Source: Chitinophaga agri
GTDB lineage: Bacteria; Bacteroidota; Bacteroidia; Chitinophagales; Chitinophagaceae
Direction of reading: 5' to 3'
DNA length: 64,000 nucleotides
Assembly (NCBI RefSeq): GCF_010093065.1
Contig: NZ_CP048113.1
Span: 4,712,001 to 4,776,000 of the forward strand
Below the pieces are notes generated by a model, which had not been told where the DNA came from, ran no database searches, and saw only the letters and a program-made list of their open reading frames with translations. The stretch's first letter is position 1, and the number at the start of each line of letters is the position of its first letter. The translations under genes were made by a program, and so were the position numbers. Below, one piece after another: positions 27,631 through 36,572 of the stretch.

Positions 27631-27942
27631 GATAGTCGATTTAAGATTAATTCAATGGTGATTGTATATATGGATAAAGGGGTCAAAAATATGACCAGTT
27701 CTGTCGTTGCAACACCGTAGCGGGTCGCAGTCGGATAAGATGTTTTGTTTGACGGAGTTTTTGCCCTTGGTGGGGAATGAGTTCCACAAGGAAAATCCCT
27801 TATAAATCCCTGATATTCCCTACTTATAAGAGGGTATGATCCGTGAAAACACCTATAAATACTGGTATTACGCTCCGCCCGCTGTCGTTAACACTATCTG
27901 GCATAAATTTTCTACTTACAATTTTAACCAAATCTTTTTGAT
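27631..27942. other. Intergenic region between the DUF2383 and lmo0937-type genes
   Basis: 312 bp without a gene. It contains a CTTATAA direct repeat and a CTTATAAG palindrome near 27799-27831. I see no clear terminator, promoter or RNA gene. Confidence 0.35.
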
Positions 27943-28095
27943 ATGAACGGCTTACTTTATTTAATCGCAGTTATTCTGATTATCGGATGGGTTCTGGGTG
28001 CGTTTGTTTACTCCGCCGGTGGTCTTATACACATTCTACTGGTATTGGCAGTTATCGCTATTCTTGTAAATATCATACGCGGTCGCGCAGTATAG
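27943..28095 (+). CDS. lmo0937-type tiny membrane protein (50 aa)
   Basis: A 50-residue protein. It begins MNGLLYLIAVILIIGWVLG and has two hydrophobic helices joined by a short loop containing SAGGLIH, ending NIIRGRAV. This matches the lmo0937/DUF5670 family of tiny membrane proteins, which are often stress-linked. It lies 312 bp from the DUF2383 gene. Confidence 0.75.
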   Translation: MNGLLYLIAVILIIGWVLGAFVYSAGGLIHILLVLAVIAILVNIIRGRAV

Positions 28096-28123
28096 GCACG
28101 ACAAACCAAGCTCCATTGTGTGA

Positions 28124-28181
28124 AAGGTAATCAATCGTACTGAAGAGAGATAAACACTCTTACAGCACGATTGATTACCTT
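28124..28181 (+). other. Long hairpin downstream of the lmo0937-type gene
   Basis: A 15-bp perfect stem, AAGGTAATCAATCGT paired with ACGATTGATTACCTT, encloses further pairing (CTG/CAG, AAGAG/CTCTT). No T run follows, so it may be a transcript end or RNA stabiliser rather than a classical terminator. It begins about 28 nt after the tiny gene. Confidence 0.55.
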
Positions 28182-28360
28182 ATGTAATTTAGTTAAATCC
28201 TCTATGGATAGGCATCCCCGAAGAAAAATATTACCTGAAATAATAAAACCGAATATAATTATACCCCGTATATCCAATCAGAAGCACCTGCAGCTTGTCC
28301 GGAAAAGCGCCCGTGTTTCAGCTATCGCGTAGCTCCATCTCTATTTTTCCCAGTTAACTA

Positions 28361-28394
28361 CAGATTGTTATTGTAAACAGATTGTCATTGTAAG
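28361..28394 (+). repeat. 17-bp tandem direct repeat ahead of the ferritin-like genes
   Basis: CAGATTGTTATTGTAAA and CAGATTGTCATTGTAAG lie back to back, identical at 15 of 17 positions, about 30-90 bp before the possible starts of the first ferritin-like gene. Direct repeats of this size can be regulator sites; no regulator is known here. The flanking 28182-28360 shows nothing else. Confidence 0.5.
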
Positions 28395-28483
28395 TGTAAT
28401 TTTTCGTTCACTCTAAATCTCACTTTATGTTAATACGGAAAACCCACTCCGTGGCCAGTGATGGCAAAGGAGAAGGTATTGCC

Positions 28484-29128
28484 ATGCCTAATGTACATCG
28501 CCGTACTTTCCTTAAATACGCCGGTATGGGCGCTGCTATACTCACTGCAGGTTCTATCAGTAGCTGCAGCAGCGACGATGATGATGATGGTACAGGAGTA
28601 AGTCTTGGTAACGGAGATGTAGCCGTACTGAACTACGCCTTTGCATTGGAACAACTGGAAGCTGCTTTTTACACACAGGTAGTAGCTACGCCATATTCAG
28701 GTATATCGGCTGTTGAACTTGACCTGCTAACTGACATTCGCAATCATGAAATAGCCCATCGTGAATTTTTCAAAAAGGCGCTGGCAGGAAGTGCCATACC
28801 CAGCCTGGCAGTAGACTTTTCAACGGTCAATTTTACAAGCAGGGATTCCGTACTGGCCACAGCCAAAGCTTTTGAAGATCTGGGTGTATCAGCATATAAT
28901 GGTGCCGGCCGATATATTAAGACGGCTGATTACCTGGTCCTCGCTGGCAAGATCGTATCTGTAGAGGCACGTCATGCCGCGCTGATCAGAGACCTTATCA
29001 GCAACGGCTCATTTGCAACAGACACAGACGCCAATGGGCTTGACTATGTAAGGACGCCAGCGGAAGTTTTTGCAATAGCAGGTACTTATATCAAGACTGT
29101 TATCAATGCCAACACACTTCCAAAGTAA
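28484..29128 (+). CDS. Ferritin-like domain protein with Tat-type lipoprotein signal
   Basis: The N-terminus HRRTFLKYAGMGAAILTAG is a twin-arginine-type signal (RRTFLK), followed by a lipobox-like SSC near residue 25 and then a run of Asp. The body matches the ferritin-like/DUF4439 domain: LNYAFALEQLEAAFYTQVV, EIAHREFF and EARHAALIRDLI, with Glu and His residues able to bind a di-metal centre. It is probably exported folded. The ATG at 28484 gives a normal Tat n-region; an upstream in-frame ATG at 28427 would add 19 residues. A paralog follows 34 nt later. Confidence 0.8.
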   Translation: MPNVHRRTFLKYAGMGAAILTAGSISSCSSDDDDDGTGVSLGNGDVAVLNYAFALEQLEAAFYTQVVATPYSGISAVELDLLTDIRNHEIAHREFFKKALAGSAIPSLAVDFSTVNFTSRDSVLATAKAFEDLGVSAYNGAGRYIKTADYLVLAGKIVSVEARHAALIRDLISNGSFATDTDANGLDYVRTPAEVFAIAGTYIKTVINANTLPK

Positions 29129-29162
29129 TACGGCTCATTCCTCATTGTAAAAACTGATCACT

Positions 29163-29984
29163 ATGAATCTTCAAAATATTTTCTCCGAAATAGAAAAGAC
29201 AGACCCTGAGATATACCAACGCCTTGACACCCGCAGAGACGCGATGAAACAATTCAGGAATATAGGTCGTCTATTAGCATTATCAGCCATTCCCCTCGCA
29301 TTAGGTAGTATGTTTAAGAAGGCCTATGGCCGTACACCGCAGGATGTGCTGGGTGTCTTAAATTATGCACTCACACTGGAATATCTGGAGGCCGAATATT
29401 ATTCCACAGCTATCACAAAAGATATCTTTCCTACCCCTGCTTCAAAAGGAGCATTTACAACGATTGCGAATCATGAGAATGCACATGTAGCATTATTAAA
29501 ATCGGCAATTACCGCAGCAGGAGGAACTCCAGTGAACAAACCAACATTCGATTTTACTGCTGGTGGCAATTTTGCTCCTTTCACTGATTATCCTACGCTG
29601 CTTATACTGGCACAGGCATTCGAAGACACTGGCGTAAGGGCCTATAAAGGTAAAGCCACAGTACTGATGGAAAATCCGGATGTACTCACGGTAGCGCTTC
29701 GCATCCATTCTGTTGAAGCAAGGCATGCCGCACATTTAAGGTACATGCGCCGGAACCTGAGCAGCGCACCTCAACCCAATCTGAAACCCTGGATCACCAA
29801 TGCAGATAATGATGTAGCGGCCATTCAGGCTGTATATGCAGGGGAAGATAATGAGGTACAGGGGGGTGTAACGATTACGAATATTGCGACGGAGGTAAAG
29901 AAAGAAGATGCGACAGAAGCATTTGATGAATTCCTGACCGATACACAAGTCCTCAACATCGCCAAGCTGTTTATTGCTTCGTGA
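29163..29984 (+). CDS. Second ferritin-like domain protein
   Basis: 273 residues in the same family as the preceding gene. LNYALTLEYLEAEYYSTAI, ENAHVALL and EARHAAHLRYM match its Glu/His motifs. The N-terminus has a twin-Arg pair (RRDAMKQF) ahead of a hydrophobic stretch (IGRLLALSAIPLALGSMF), which may be a Tat or Sec signal, but no lipobox is seen. The pair probably forms an operon ended by a terminator. Metal storage or oxygen defence is plausible but not shown. Confidence 0.8.
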   Translation: MNLQNIFSEIEKTDPEIYQRLDTRRDAMKQFRNIGRLLALSAIPLALGSMFKKAYGRTPQDVLGVLNYALTLEYLEAEYYSTAITKDIFPTPASKGAFTTIANHENAHVALLKSAITAAGGTPVNKPTFDFTAGGNFAPFTDYPTLLILAQAFEDTGVRAYKGKATVLMENPDVLTVALRIHSVEARHAAHLRYMRRNLSSAPQPNLKPWITNADNDVAAIQAVYAGEDNEVQGGVTITNIATEVKKEDATEAFDEFLTDTQVLNIAKLFIAS

Positions 29985-30033
29985 TCAAATCGTTAAATAT
30001 CTACGCGTATTAATCATGCTGGTGGAGCTAAGA

Positions 30034-30070
30034 GGGATCCTTCTGCGTAAGCAGGAGGGTTCCTTGTTTT
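30034..30070 (+). terminator. Probable terminator after the ferritin-like pair
   Basis: GGGATCCTTCTGC, 4 nt, then GCAGGAGGGTTCC form an imperfect stem, followed by TTGTTTT. It precedes the phytase-like gene. Confidence 0.7.
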
Positions 30071-30107
30071 CATTCGCTACTTTTGCACCCGGGCAAAAAA
30101 TGCGTTT

Positions 30108-31238
30108 ATGAGAAAATTACTACTACTAGCCGTTTTACTGGCGGGATGCACTACCGCGAAAAAAACGACCGTCACCGAAACACCTATACCGGACGTTTCA
30201 TCCCTGCGTCTACTGCATAAATATGTAGTACCGTACAACCGGCCTTTTAAAGGTACCACCATCGGGGGCCTGTCGGGGATAGACTACGATAGCGCCCGTA
30301 AGGTCTATTACATCATCTGTGATGACAGATCAGAAAAACAGCCGGCCAGGTTCTACACCGCACAGGTACCAGTGTCCCGGAAGGAAGGGGATAGTGTGAT
30401 CTTCAAAGATGTTACCTATCTGCGTAAGCGCGATGGTAAGACCTATCCTTCCAAACAGGACTTTGCGCCTGATCCGGAAGCCATGCGCTATAACCCGCAT
30501 ACCCAAAGCTTTGTATGGAGCAGCGAAGGAGAGCGGATACTTTCTCCTGCCGGCTATATCCTCAATGACCCGGGGGTATATGAAATTGATGGTCTCGGCC
30601 GCCTGGTAGACAGCTTCCCTTTACCTCCACAATTTCACATGCAGGCCAGTGAAAACGGTCCGAGACGTAATGGTACATTTGAAGGACTGGGATTCACCCC
30701 GAACGGGCAGTATATGTTTGTAAGCCTGGAAGAACCCCGTTACGAAGATGGCCCAAGAGCCGATCTTAAAGATACGACCGCCTATACACGCCTCATTAAA
30801 TATGACATACAAACCAGGAAGCCTGTGGCACAGTATGCTTACAGACTGTCCCCGGTAGCCCACGCCCCTGTACCTGCCGATGAATTTCGTGTAAACGGTA
30901 TTTCGGACATCCTTCCACTGTCATCCGATAAACTACTGGTGATGGAACGCTCCTATTCCCGTGGTGTAAAAAATAATACTATCAGGGTGTATACAATAGA
31001 AATAGGGAATGCTACCAACATCAACAATATTGGCTCATTAAAGACAACAAAAAGTTTTACACCTGTAAAGAAGACGTTACTGTTAGACTTCGATACACTA
31101 CATACCTATGTAGACAATGTAGAGGGTATGACCTTTGGTCCGGTACTGCCCAACGGACACAGAAGTATGATATTTGTCGTAGATAATAACTTCGATAAAG
31201 ATGAAGAAACGCAGTTCTTTGTATTCGAAGTAGAATAG
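30108..31238 (+). CDS. Esterase-like/phytase-like lipoprotein
   Basis: 376 residues. The lipoprotein signal is RKLLLLAVLLAGCTTAKK, with lipobox Cys at residue 14. The mature protein fits the phytase-like beta-propeller family: LSGIDYDSARKVYYIICDDR near residue 60, DFAPDPEAMRY near 125, GTFEGLGFTPNGQYMFVSLE near 190, and VEGMTFGP near 345. Members are annotated as 'esterase-like activity of phytase'; the true substrate is uncertain. It stands as its own unit with a terminator after it. Confidence 0.85.
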   Translation: MRKLLLLAVLLAGCTTAKKTTVTETPIPDVSSLRLLHKYVVPYNRPFKGTTIGGLSGIDYDSARKVYYIICDDRSEKQPARFYTAQVPVSRKEGDSVIFKDVTYLRKRDGKTYPSKQDFAPDPEAMRYNPHTQSFVWSSEGERILSPAGYILNDPGVYEIDGLGRLVDSFPLPPQFHMQASENGPRRNGTFEGLGFTPNGQYMFVSLEEPRYEDGPRADLKDTTAYTRLIKYDIQTRKPVAQYAYRLSPVAHAPVPADEFRVNGISDILPLSSDKLLVMERSYSRGVKNNTIRVYTIEIGNATNINNIGSLKTTKSFTPVKKTLLLDFDTLHTYVDNVEGMTFGPVLPNGHRSMIFVVDNNFDKDEETQFFVFEVE

Positions 31239-31265
31239 AGAGATACTATTTTATCATTCATTCCT

Positions 31266-31315
31266 AACGATAACAGGAAAGTATGCCAAAATGCTACTTT
31301 CCTGTTATCGTTTTT
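31266..31315 (+). terminator. Intrinsic terminator of the phytase-like gene
   Basis: An 18-bp stem (AACGATAACAGGAAAGTA with its complement at 31295-31312), an 11-nt loop, then TTTTT. Confidence 0.9.
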
Positions 31316-31710
31316 ACGGGTTAGTTTCTCCTACTTGACCGATCAGCAGAAAACCCGCCGGTATACCCTACCATAGCAGATTCCAACACAGGAAAAGTTT
31401 TTTGCAAAAACGTTTTACTTTACTTAAAAAATATTATACTTTTAACTCGAAGTTACCATACTTTAAAACCGAAATCATATTTATAACTTAACTATTGAAT
31501 TAAAGTAAATTCCGAAGTACGTTATTAGAATCATCATCAATTATTTACTGTAGCTTTTCTATTATCCAAGGATATATCGATCAGCATTTAAAATTTTCCA
31601 TTACTGAGCCACGTAAAATAATGATGTAATGTCAAATCACTGATCAGGGTCGCTTATGCATACGCATGTCTGCATAGGTATGCTAAACTATTCTCTAAAA
31701 CCTCCAGAAT
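31316..31710 (+). promoter_or_regulatory. Upstream region of susCD with a LacI-like dyad
   Basis: About 395 bp without a gene. It holds AAAACGTTTT (31407-31416), a perfect 10-bp dyad inside TTTGCAAAAACGTTTTACTT, which resembles the operators of LacI-family regulators. No strong -7 element was found near the susC start. The rest of the stretch is AT-rich with no clear feature. LacI-type control is inference. Confidence 0.4.
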
Positions 31711-34700
31711 ATGAAATCTAAATTCACACGTTTCATGAGAATCGCTGTGCAAGGAACATTGGCTTTGCTGATGACGTTGCATGCATTCTCACAAAGCCGG
31801 AAAATTACCGGTAGAGTCCTCGACAACCGGGACAATTCGCCTCTCCCCGGGGTTTCTGTACAACTAAAAGGAACAGCTAATGGTACACAAACTAAAGCAG
31901 ATGGTACTTACAGCATAGAAGTCCCAAGTGGCGGTACACTGGTATTCTCCTTCATTGGCTATCTGAGCCAGGAGAAAGCCGTTAACGGTGCCAACGCTGT
32001 CAATGTCAGCATGTCAGCCGACGTTAAATCTCTTCAGGACGTAGTAGTGGTAGGTTACGGTACGCAAAGACGTTCCGACCTGACTGGTGCTGTCGCTTCT
32101 GTTAAAACCGCGCAACTGGAAGAAAGACCTGCTGCCTCTGTAAACCAGGCACTTGCAGGTAGAATTCCCGGTGTGCAGGTAAATACTAACTCCGGTCGTC
32201 CGGGTGGTCAGACCAATGTACGTATCCGTGGTTTCAGCTCTATCAACACTACCAACAACCCGCTCTATGTAATAGACGGAGTGGTAATTCCGGTAGGCGC
32301 ACAAACACAGAGCAGTAATGCAATCGACTTCTTAAACCCTAACGAGATCGCTTCCGTGGAAGTACTGAAAGATGCCTCTTCTACTGCGATCTACGGTGCC
32401 AGAGGTGCGAACGGTGTTATCCTCGTTACGACAAAAAGAGGTAATGCAAGCGGCAGCCGCGTAACTTATGATGCTGGCCTGTCCTACAACATTCCTGGTC
32501 CTCACAGAGTAGAAATGCTGAACGCACGCGAATATATGCAGGTAGAAGACCTGGCCTGGAAAAATGCAGAGATCTATGATCCTGTAGGTTGGGCTGCTGG
32601 TAACTACGTGTCTAAAGACCCTAAGATCAAACGTTCAAACCCACTGCTGTTCGATTCAAATGGCAATCCGCTGTATGATACGGACTGGTTCAAAGAATCA
32701 ATACAGAAGAAAGTATCTCACAGCCACCAGTTGGGTTTTACCGGTGGTGATGAAAACAGCCAGTTTGGTCTGTTCCTGGGTTACAGGAATGACCAGGGTC
32801 TGCTCCTGAACTCTTATCTGAAAAGATACTCTGCCCGTTTCACTTTCGACAGCCAGATGAAACCATGGCTGAAAGTAGGCGGTTCACTGGGTTATACCAA
32901 CCAGGATGAAAACCTGGTAGATATCGGTACCGGTGGTCTGAACTCCGTGCGTATGATCACGGAAGCGCTGCCATTCCTGCCTGTTAAAATGCCTGATGGC
33001 TCCTATAGCAATAACAAACTGTATCCAGGTGCTGAAGGTGGTTCTAACCCTGTTCACATCCTGACTGACCGTAAATACATCCTGCAAACGCAGAACGTAC
33101 TGGGTAATGCTTACGCTACTATCTCCCTGGCTCCAGGTCTGCAATTCCGCAGCGTAGTAGGTGCTAACGTAGTAACCCGCGGCCGGAACGAATGGAACGG
33201 CCGTTCACTGCTCGATATCTCCGCTACCCAGAAAGGTATCGCTATCGTAGCAAACGACAGGGAAACATACTGGTCATTTGAAAACTATATGACCTATAAC
33301 AAACGCTTCAATAACAAACATTCTATTGATGCGATACTGGGTATAGGCTGGCAGAAAGACAACCTCTTTGGTTTCAACGTACGTGGTGAGAACTTCTCTA
33401 CCGACTACTTCCAGACCAACAGTATTGGTTCTGCTGGTCTGATCCCTTCTTCCGGCGCCGGTTCACGTAACCTTGGATTTGCCTTTAACTCTTATTTCGG
33501 TCGTGTTAATTACGGCATTAAGGACAAATACTACATCACCTTCACAGGTCGCGCGGATGGTTCTTCCAAATTCGGTCCTAACAACAAATACGCATTTTTC
33601 CCATCAGGAGCATTGGCATGGCGTGTATCTGAAGAGCCTTTCCTGAAAAACAATCCAACCATCTCTACACTGAAACTGCGTACGAGCTATGGTCTGACAG
33701 GTAACTCTGAGATCGATCCATACAACTATAGCGCTTCACTGGCCGCCAGCAACGATTATGCATTCGTACTGAATGGTCAGAAGGTACAGGGTGTGGGCAC
33801 AAACAGACTGGCGAACGATGACCTGAAATGGGAAAAAACTGCACAGTACGATTTCGGTATGGAACTGGGTCTGTTGAAAAACAGGATCTCTCTGGAAGCT
33901 GATATCTACTACAGAAAAACAACAGACATGCTGCTCGAGGCTCCAGTGCCAACCAGCAGTGGCTACACCGTCATTCGTAAGAACGTAGGTGCGATGGAGA
34001 ACAAAGGTCTGGAGTTAGGTCTGAACAGCGTGAACATCGACACTAAAGACTTCACCTGGACCACTACTTTCAACATCTCTTTCAACAAAAATAAGGTACT
34101 GTCACTGGCTACTGCAGCTGATGTATTCGGTATCGGTGGTCCAAACTTCACTAACCAGACTAACATCATCCGTGTAGGTGAACCTGTAGGTTCCTTCTGG
34201 GGACTGGTACGTGAAGGCACCTGGAGCACTAAAGATGCAGCAGAAGCAGCCCTGTTTAAAGACTACCGTGGTGGTAAACCAATCCTGCCTGGCGATATCA
34301 AATACCGCGACGTAAATGGCGACCACGCTATCAATGATGCTGACCGTATGATCATCGGTAATGGTAACCCTGACTTCTGGGGCGGTTTCTTTAACACCTT
34401 CAAGTACAAAAACCTGGACCTGACTGTTGAATTACAGTTCGTTTCCGGCAACGACGTACTGAACATGACACACCACTCCGGTGAAGACCGTACAGGTCTG
34501 GCAAACAGCTTCAAAACAGTATTAAACTACTGGACTGAATCTAACCAGAACACCGACATCGCAGCTCCACGTGATCCGGCAGCAGGTTATGTTACAAACG
34601 TTGACACCCGTTGGGTAGAAGACGGTTCCTTCATCCGTGGTAGAAACCTGGCACTGGGTTACAACTTCACAGCAGAAAAACTGAAACGCCTGCACCTCTC

Positions 34701-34866
34701 TAAACTGAGATTATATGCATCTGTTCAGAACTTCTTCCTGGCTACCAAGTTCAGAGGTAACGATCCGGAGGTTAGCACTTACTCTCAGCCATTTGCTCAG
34801 GGTCAGACCTTCTTCGATTATCCAAAACCAACCACGTTCCAGCTGGGTGCTAACGTTGCATTCTAA
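31711..34866 (+). CDS. SusC/RagA-family TonB-linked outer-membrane protein
   Basis: 1051 residues. A signal peptide ending near SQS is followed by a carboxypeptidase-like regulatory domain (residues ~30-110: KITGRVLDNRDNSPLPGVSV). Next is the SusC linker VVVVGYGTQRRSDLTGAV, a TonB plug (RIPGVQVNTNSGRPGGQTNV, then RIRGFSSINTTNNPLYVIDG) and a long beta-barrel to the end. It imports large ligands, usually glycans or peptides, across the outer membrane with the SusD partner encoded next. No enzyme or regulator flanks the pair, so the ligand is unknown. Confidence 0.95.
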   Translation: MKSKFTRFMRIAVQGTLALLMTLHAFSQSRKITGRVLDNRDNSPLPGVSVQLKGTANGTQTKADGTYSIEVPSGGTLVFSFIGYLSQEKAVNGANAVNVSMSADVKSLQDVVVVGYGTQRRSDLTGAVASVKTAQLEERPAASVNQALAGRIPGVQVNTNSGRPGGQTNVRIRGFSSINTTNNPLYVIDGVVIPVGAQTQSSNAIDFLNPNEIASVEVLKDASSTAIYGARGANGVILVTTKRGNASGSRVTYDAGLSYNIPGPHRVEMLNAREYMQVEDLAWKNAEIYDPVGWAAGNYVSKDPKIKRSNPLLFDSNGNPLYDTDWFKESIQKKVSHSHQLGFTGGDENSQFGLFLGYRNDQGLLLNSYLKRYSARFTFDSQMKPWLKVGGSLGYTNQDENLVDIGTGGLNSVRMITEALPFLPVKMPDGSYSNNKLYPGAEGGSNPVHILTDRKYILQTQNVLGNAYATISLAPGLQFRSVVGANVVTRGRNEWNGRSLLDISATQKGIAIVANDRETYWSFENYMTYNKRFNNKHSIDAILGIGWQKDNLFGFNVRGENFSTDYFQTNSIGSAGLIPSSGAGSRNLGFAFNSYFGRVNYGIKDKYYITFTGRADGSSKFGPNNKYAFFPSGALAWRVSEEPFLKNNPTISTLKLRTSYGLTGNSEIDPYNYSASLAASNDYAFVLNGQKVQGVGTNRLANDDLKWEKTAQYDFGMELGLLKNRISLEADIYYRKTTDMLLEAPVPTSSGYTVIRKNVGAMENKGLELGLNSVNIDTKDFTWTTTFNISFNKNKVLSLATAADVFGIGGPNFTNQTNIIRVGEPVGSFWGLVREGTWSTKDAAEAALFKDYRGGKPILPGDIKYRDVNGDHAINDADRMIIGNGNPDFWGGFFNTFKYKNLDLTVELQFVSGNDVLNMTHHSGEDRTGLANSFKTVLNYWTESNQNTDIAAPRDPAAGYVTNVDTRWVEDGSFIRGRNLALGYNFTAEKLKRLHLSKLRLYASVQNFFLATKFRGNDPEVSTYSQPFAQGQTFFDYPKPTTFQLGANVAF

Positions 34867-34893
34867 TCCAATTATCAGAAAAAAGAGATGCTC

Positions 34894-36459
34894 ATGAAGA
34901 ACTACATTAAAAAAACCGCATTCGGCATATTACTCGGAAGCAGCCTGTTTATGACCGGTTGCTCCAACTTCCTGGATGACCAGGACCCTTCCAACCTGTC
35001 GCCCGACAGCTATTATACTTTACCGGAACACGCTGACGCAGCTGTATATGCAGCCTATGCACGTGCCCGTTTCATCGGCGCCGGTGCCGGTATCTTCTCC
35101 AATAACTTCCAGTTACTGGATGCACCTACCGGTACTCAAACAACTGCCACCGCACAGAACTCTGACCTGAACAACCTCTTAGGTCTGGTGTACGATGGTG
35201 ATAACCTGCACGTAAGACAGTGGTGGACCGGTGCATACAGAGTGATCGCACAGGCCAATCTGGCACTGGAAAAGATCCCTGGTATCAATCCAATGGATGA
35301 AGCACAGAAGAAGAGAACACTGGGCGAAGCTAGTTTCATGCGTGCATGGGCTTACTTCTACATTGTAAGACTGTGGGGTGATGCGCCACTGGTGCTGAAA
35401 CCACAGACGGCTAACTCTGAAGATTTCTATCCGACACGTACACCGGTGGAAGCGATCTACGACCAGATCATTGCTGACCTGAAAGTAGCAGAAGCATCCG
35501 GTCTGCCATGGATGGACGCATCCGGCAGGGTAGGACTGGCAGCGATCAAAACTGAGCTGGCCAAAGTATACCTGACAATGGCTGGTGAACCGCTGAACAA
35601 AAAAGAATACTATAAACTGGCGGCTGACAAAGCTAAAGAAGTGCTGGATTATTCCGTTGCAAATCCGACTATTATCAACCTGTTTGAAAAATATGACGAT
35701 CTGCATGCGGTAACACAGAATAACAAGGTGGAGCACCTGTTTGAAGTACAGTATCTGGCTGATATCGAGGGTAACCCTTTGCAGTCTATCATGCTGCCAA
35801 ATAACTCCCTTGCCAAGAACATCTCTGCCTTTGGTAGCGGTGTTGGTAGCTCTGTGCCAACCGTATCTTTCTATAATTCCTACAAGAAGTTCAATCCAAC
35901 TGATAAACGCACTGACGAACAACAGTTCTTCTTTACTTCTTATTTCGTAGATGGAACTGGTGCAGCATTCCCACTGGGTGCTCCTTACATCTTCAAACAT
36001 TTCGATGTAGCTGGCCACGGTGCTCCGGGTAAACCAGGTACCGGCAGAAGCAATCTGAACATTCCTCAGATCCGCTTTGCTGAAACACTGCTGATCTATG
36101 CGGAAGCACAGAACAGAGCTGACGGAACACCAAATACTACTGCTTATGATGCACTGAACCGTGTACGTGGCAGGGCAAATCTGCCTGCATTATCTGGCCT
36201 GACGCAAACTACTTTCGAAGAAGCAGTTTGGCGTGAACGCTGGCATGAATTTGCTTATGAAGGTATTATCTGGTTTGACATGGTACGTCTGAGAAGAGTT
36301 TACAACGAAGACAGCAACGGCTTCGATAGCTTCATCGGGCACGTTAATAAGAACTCAGGTAAAGCCCTCGAAGAAAAACACCTGCTGTTCCCACTGCCAA
36401 TCCAGGAAATGCGTAATAACACGAACCTGAAACCTCAGAATAAAGGCTACGGTTCCTGA
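34894..36459 (+). CDS. SusD/RagB-family outer-membrane lipoprotein
   Basis: 521 residues with a lipoprotein signal (KKTAFGILLGSSLFMTGCSN; Cys near residue 23). The SusD features are FLDDQDPSNLSPDSYY, FMRAWAYFYIVRLWGDAPLV near residue 150, and LNRVRGRANLPAL with WRERWHEFAYEGIIWFDMVRL near the C-terminus. It caps the SusC barrel and binds ligand. I chose the ATG at 34894; another two codons upstream at 34888 is also possible. It follows susC by 27 nt and forms one operon with it. Confidence 0.94.
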   Translation: MKNYIKKTAFGILLGSSLFMTGCSNFLDDQDPSNLSPDSYYTLPEHADAAVYAAYARARFIGAGAGIFSNNFQLLDAPTGTQTTATAQNSDLNNLLGLVYDGDNLHVRQWWTGAYRVIAQANLALEKIPGINPMDEAQKKRTLGEASFMRAWAYFYIVRLWGDAPLVLKPQTANSEDFYPTRTPVEAIYDQIIADLKVAEASGLPWMDASGRVGLAAIKTELAKVYLTMAGEPLNKKEYYKLAADKAKEVLDYSVANPTIINLFEKYDDLHAVTQNNKVEHLFEVQYLADIEGNPLQSIMLPNNSLAKNISAFGSGVGSSVPTVSFYNSYKKFNPTDKRTDEQQFFFTSYFVDGTGAAFPLGAPYIFKHFDVAGHGAPGKPGTGRSNLNIPQIRFAETLLIYAEAQNRADGTPNTTAYDALNRVRGRANLPALSGLTQTTFEEAVWRERWHEFAYEGIIWFDMVRLRRVYNEDSNGFDSFIGHVNKNSGKALEEKHLLFPLPIQEMRNNTNLKPQNKGYGS

Positions 36460-36474
36460 TATACAGACTAATTA

Positions 36475-36526
36475 ACTACAAAAGGAAAGCGGCTCTTCAT
36501 ATGAAGAGCCGCTTTCCTTTTGTAGT
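36475..36526. terminator. 52-bp loopless palindromic terminator between susD and map
   Basis: A perfect inverted repeat of 26-nt arms runs with no loop, its centre being CATATG at 36498-36503. Its outer parts are ACTACAAAAGGAAAGC and the complement. The left flank is A-rich and the right T-rich, so it could end both the plus-strand susD and the minus-strand map transcripts. Confidence 0.8.
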
Positions 36527-36572
36527 AGCAGGAATATACAATGCACATTCCCCTGAATGAGTTGCGACCTGT

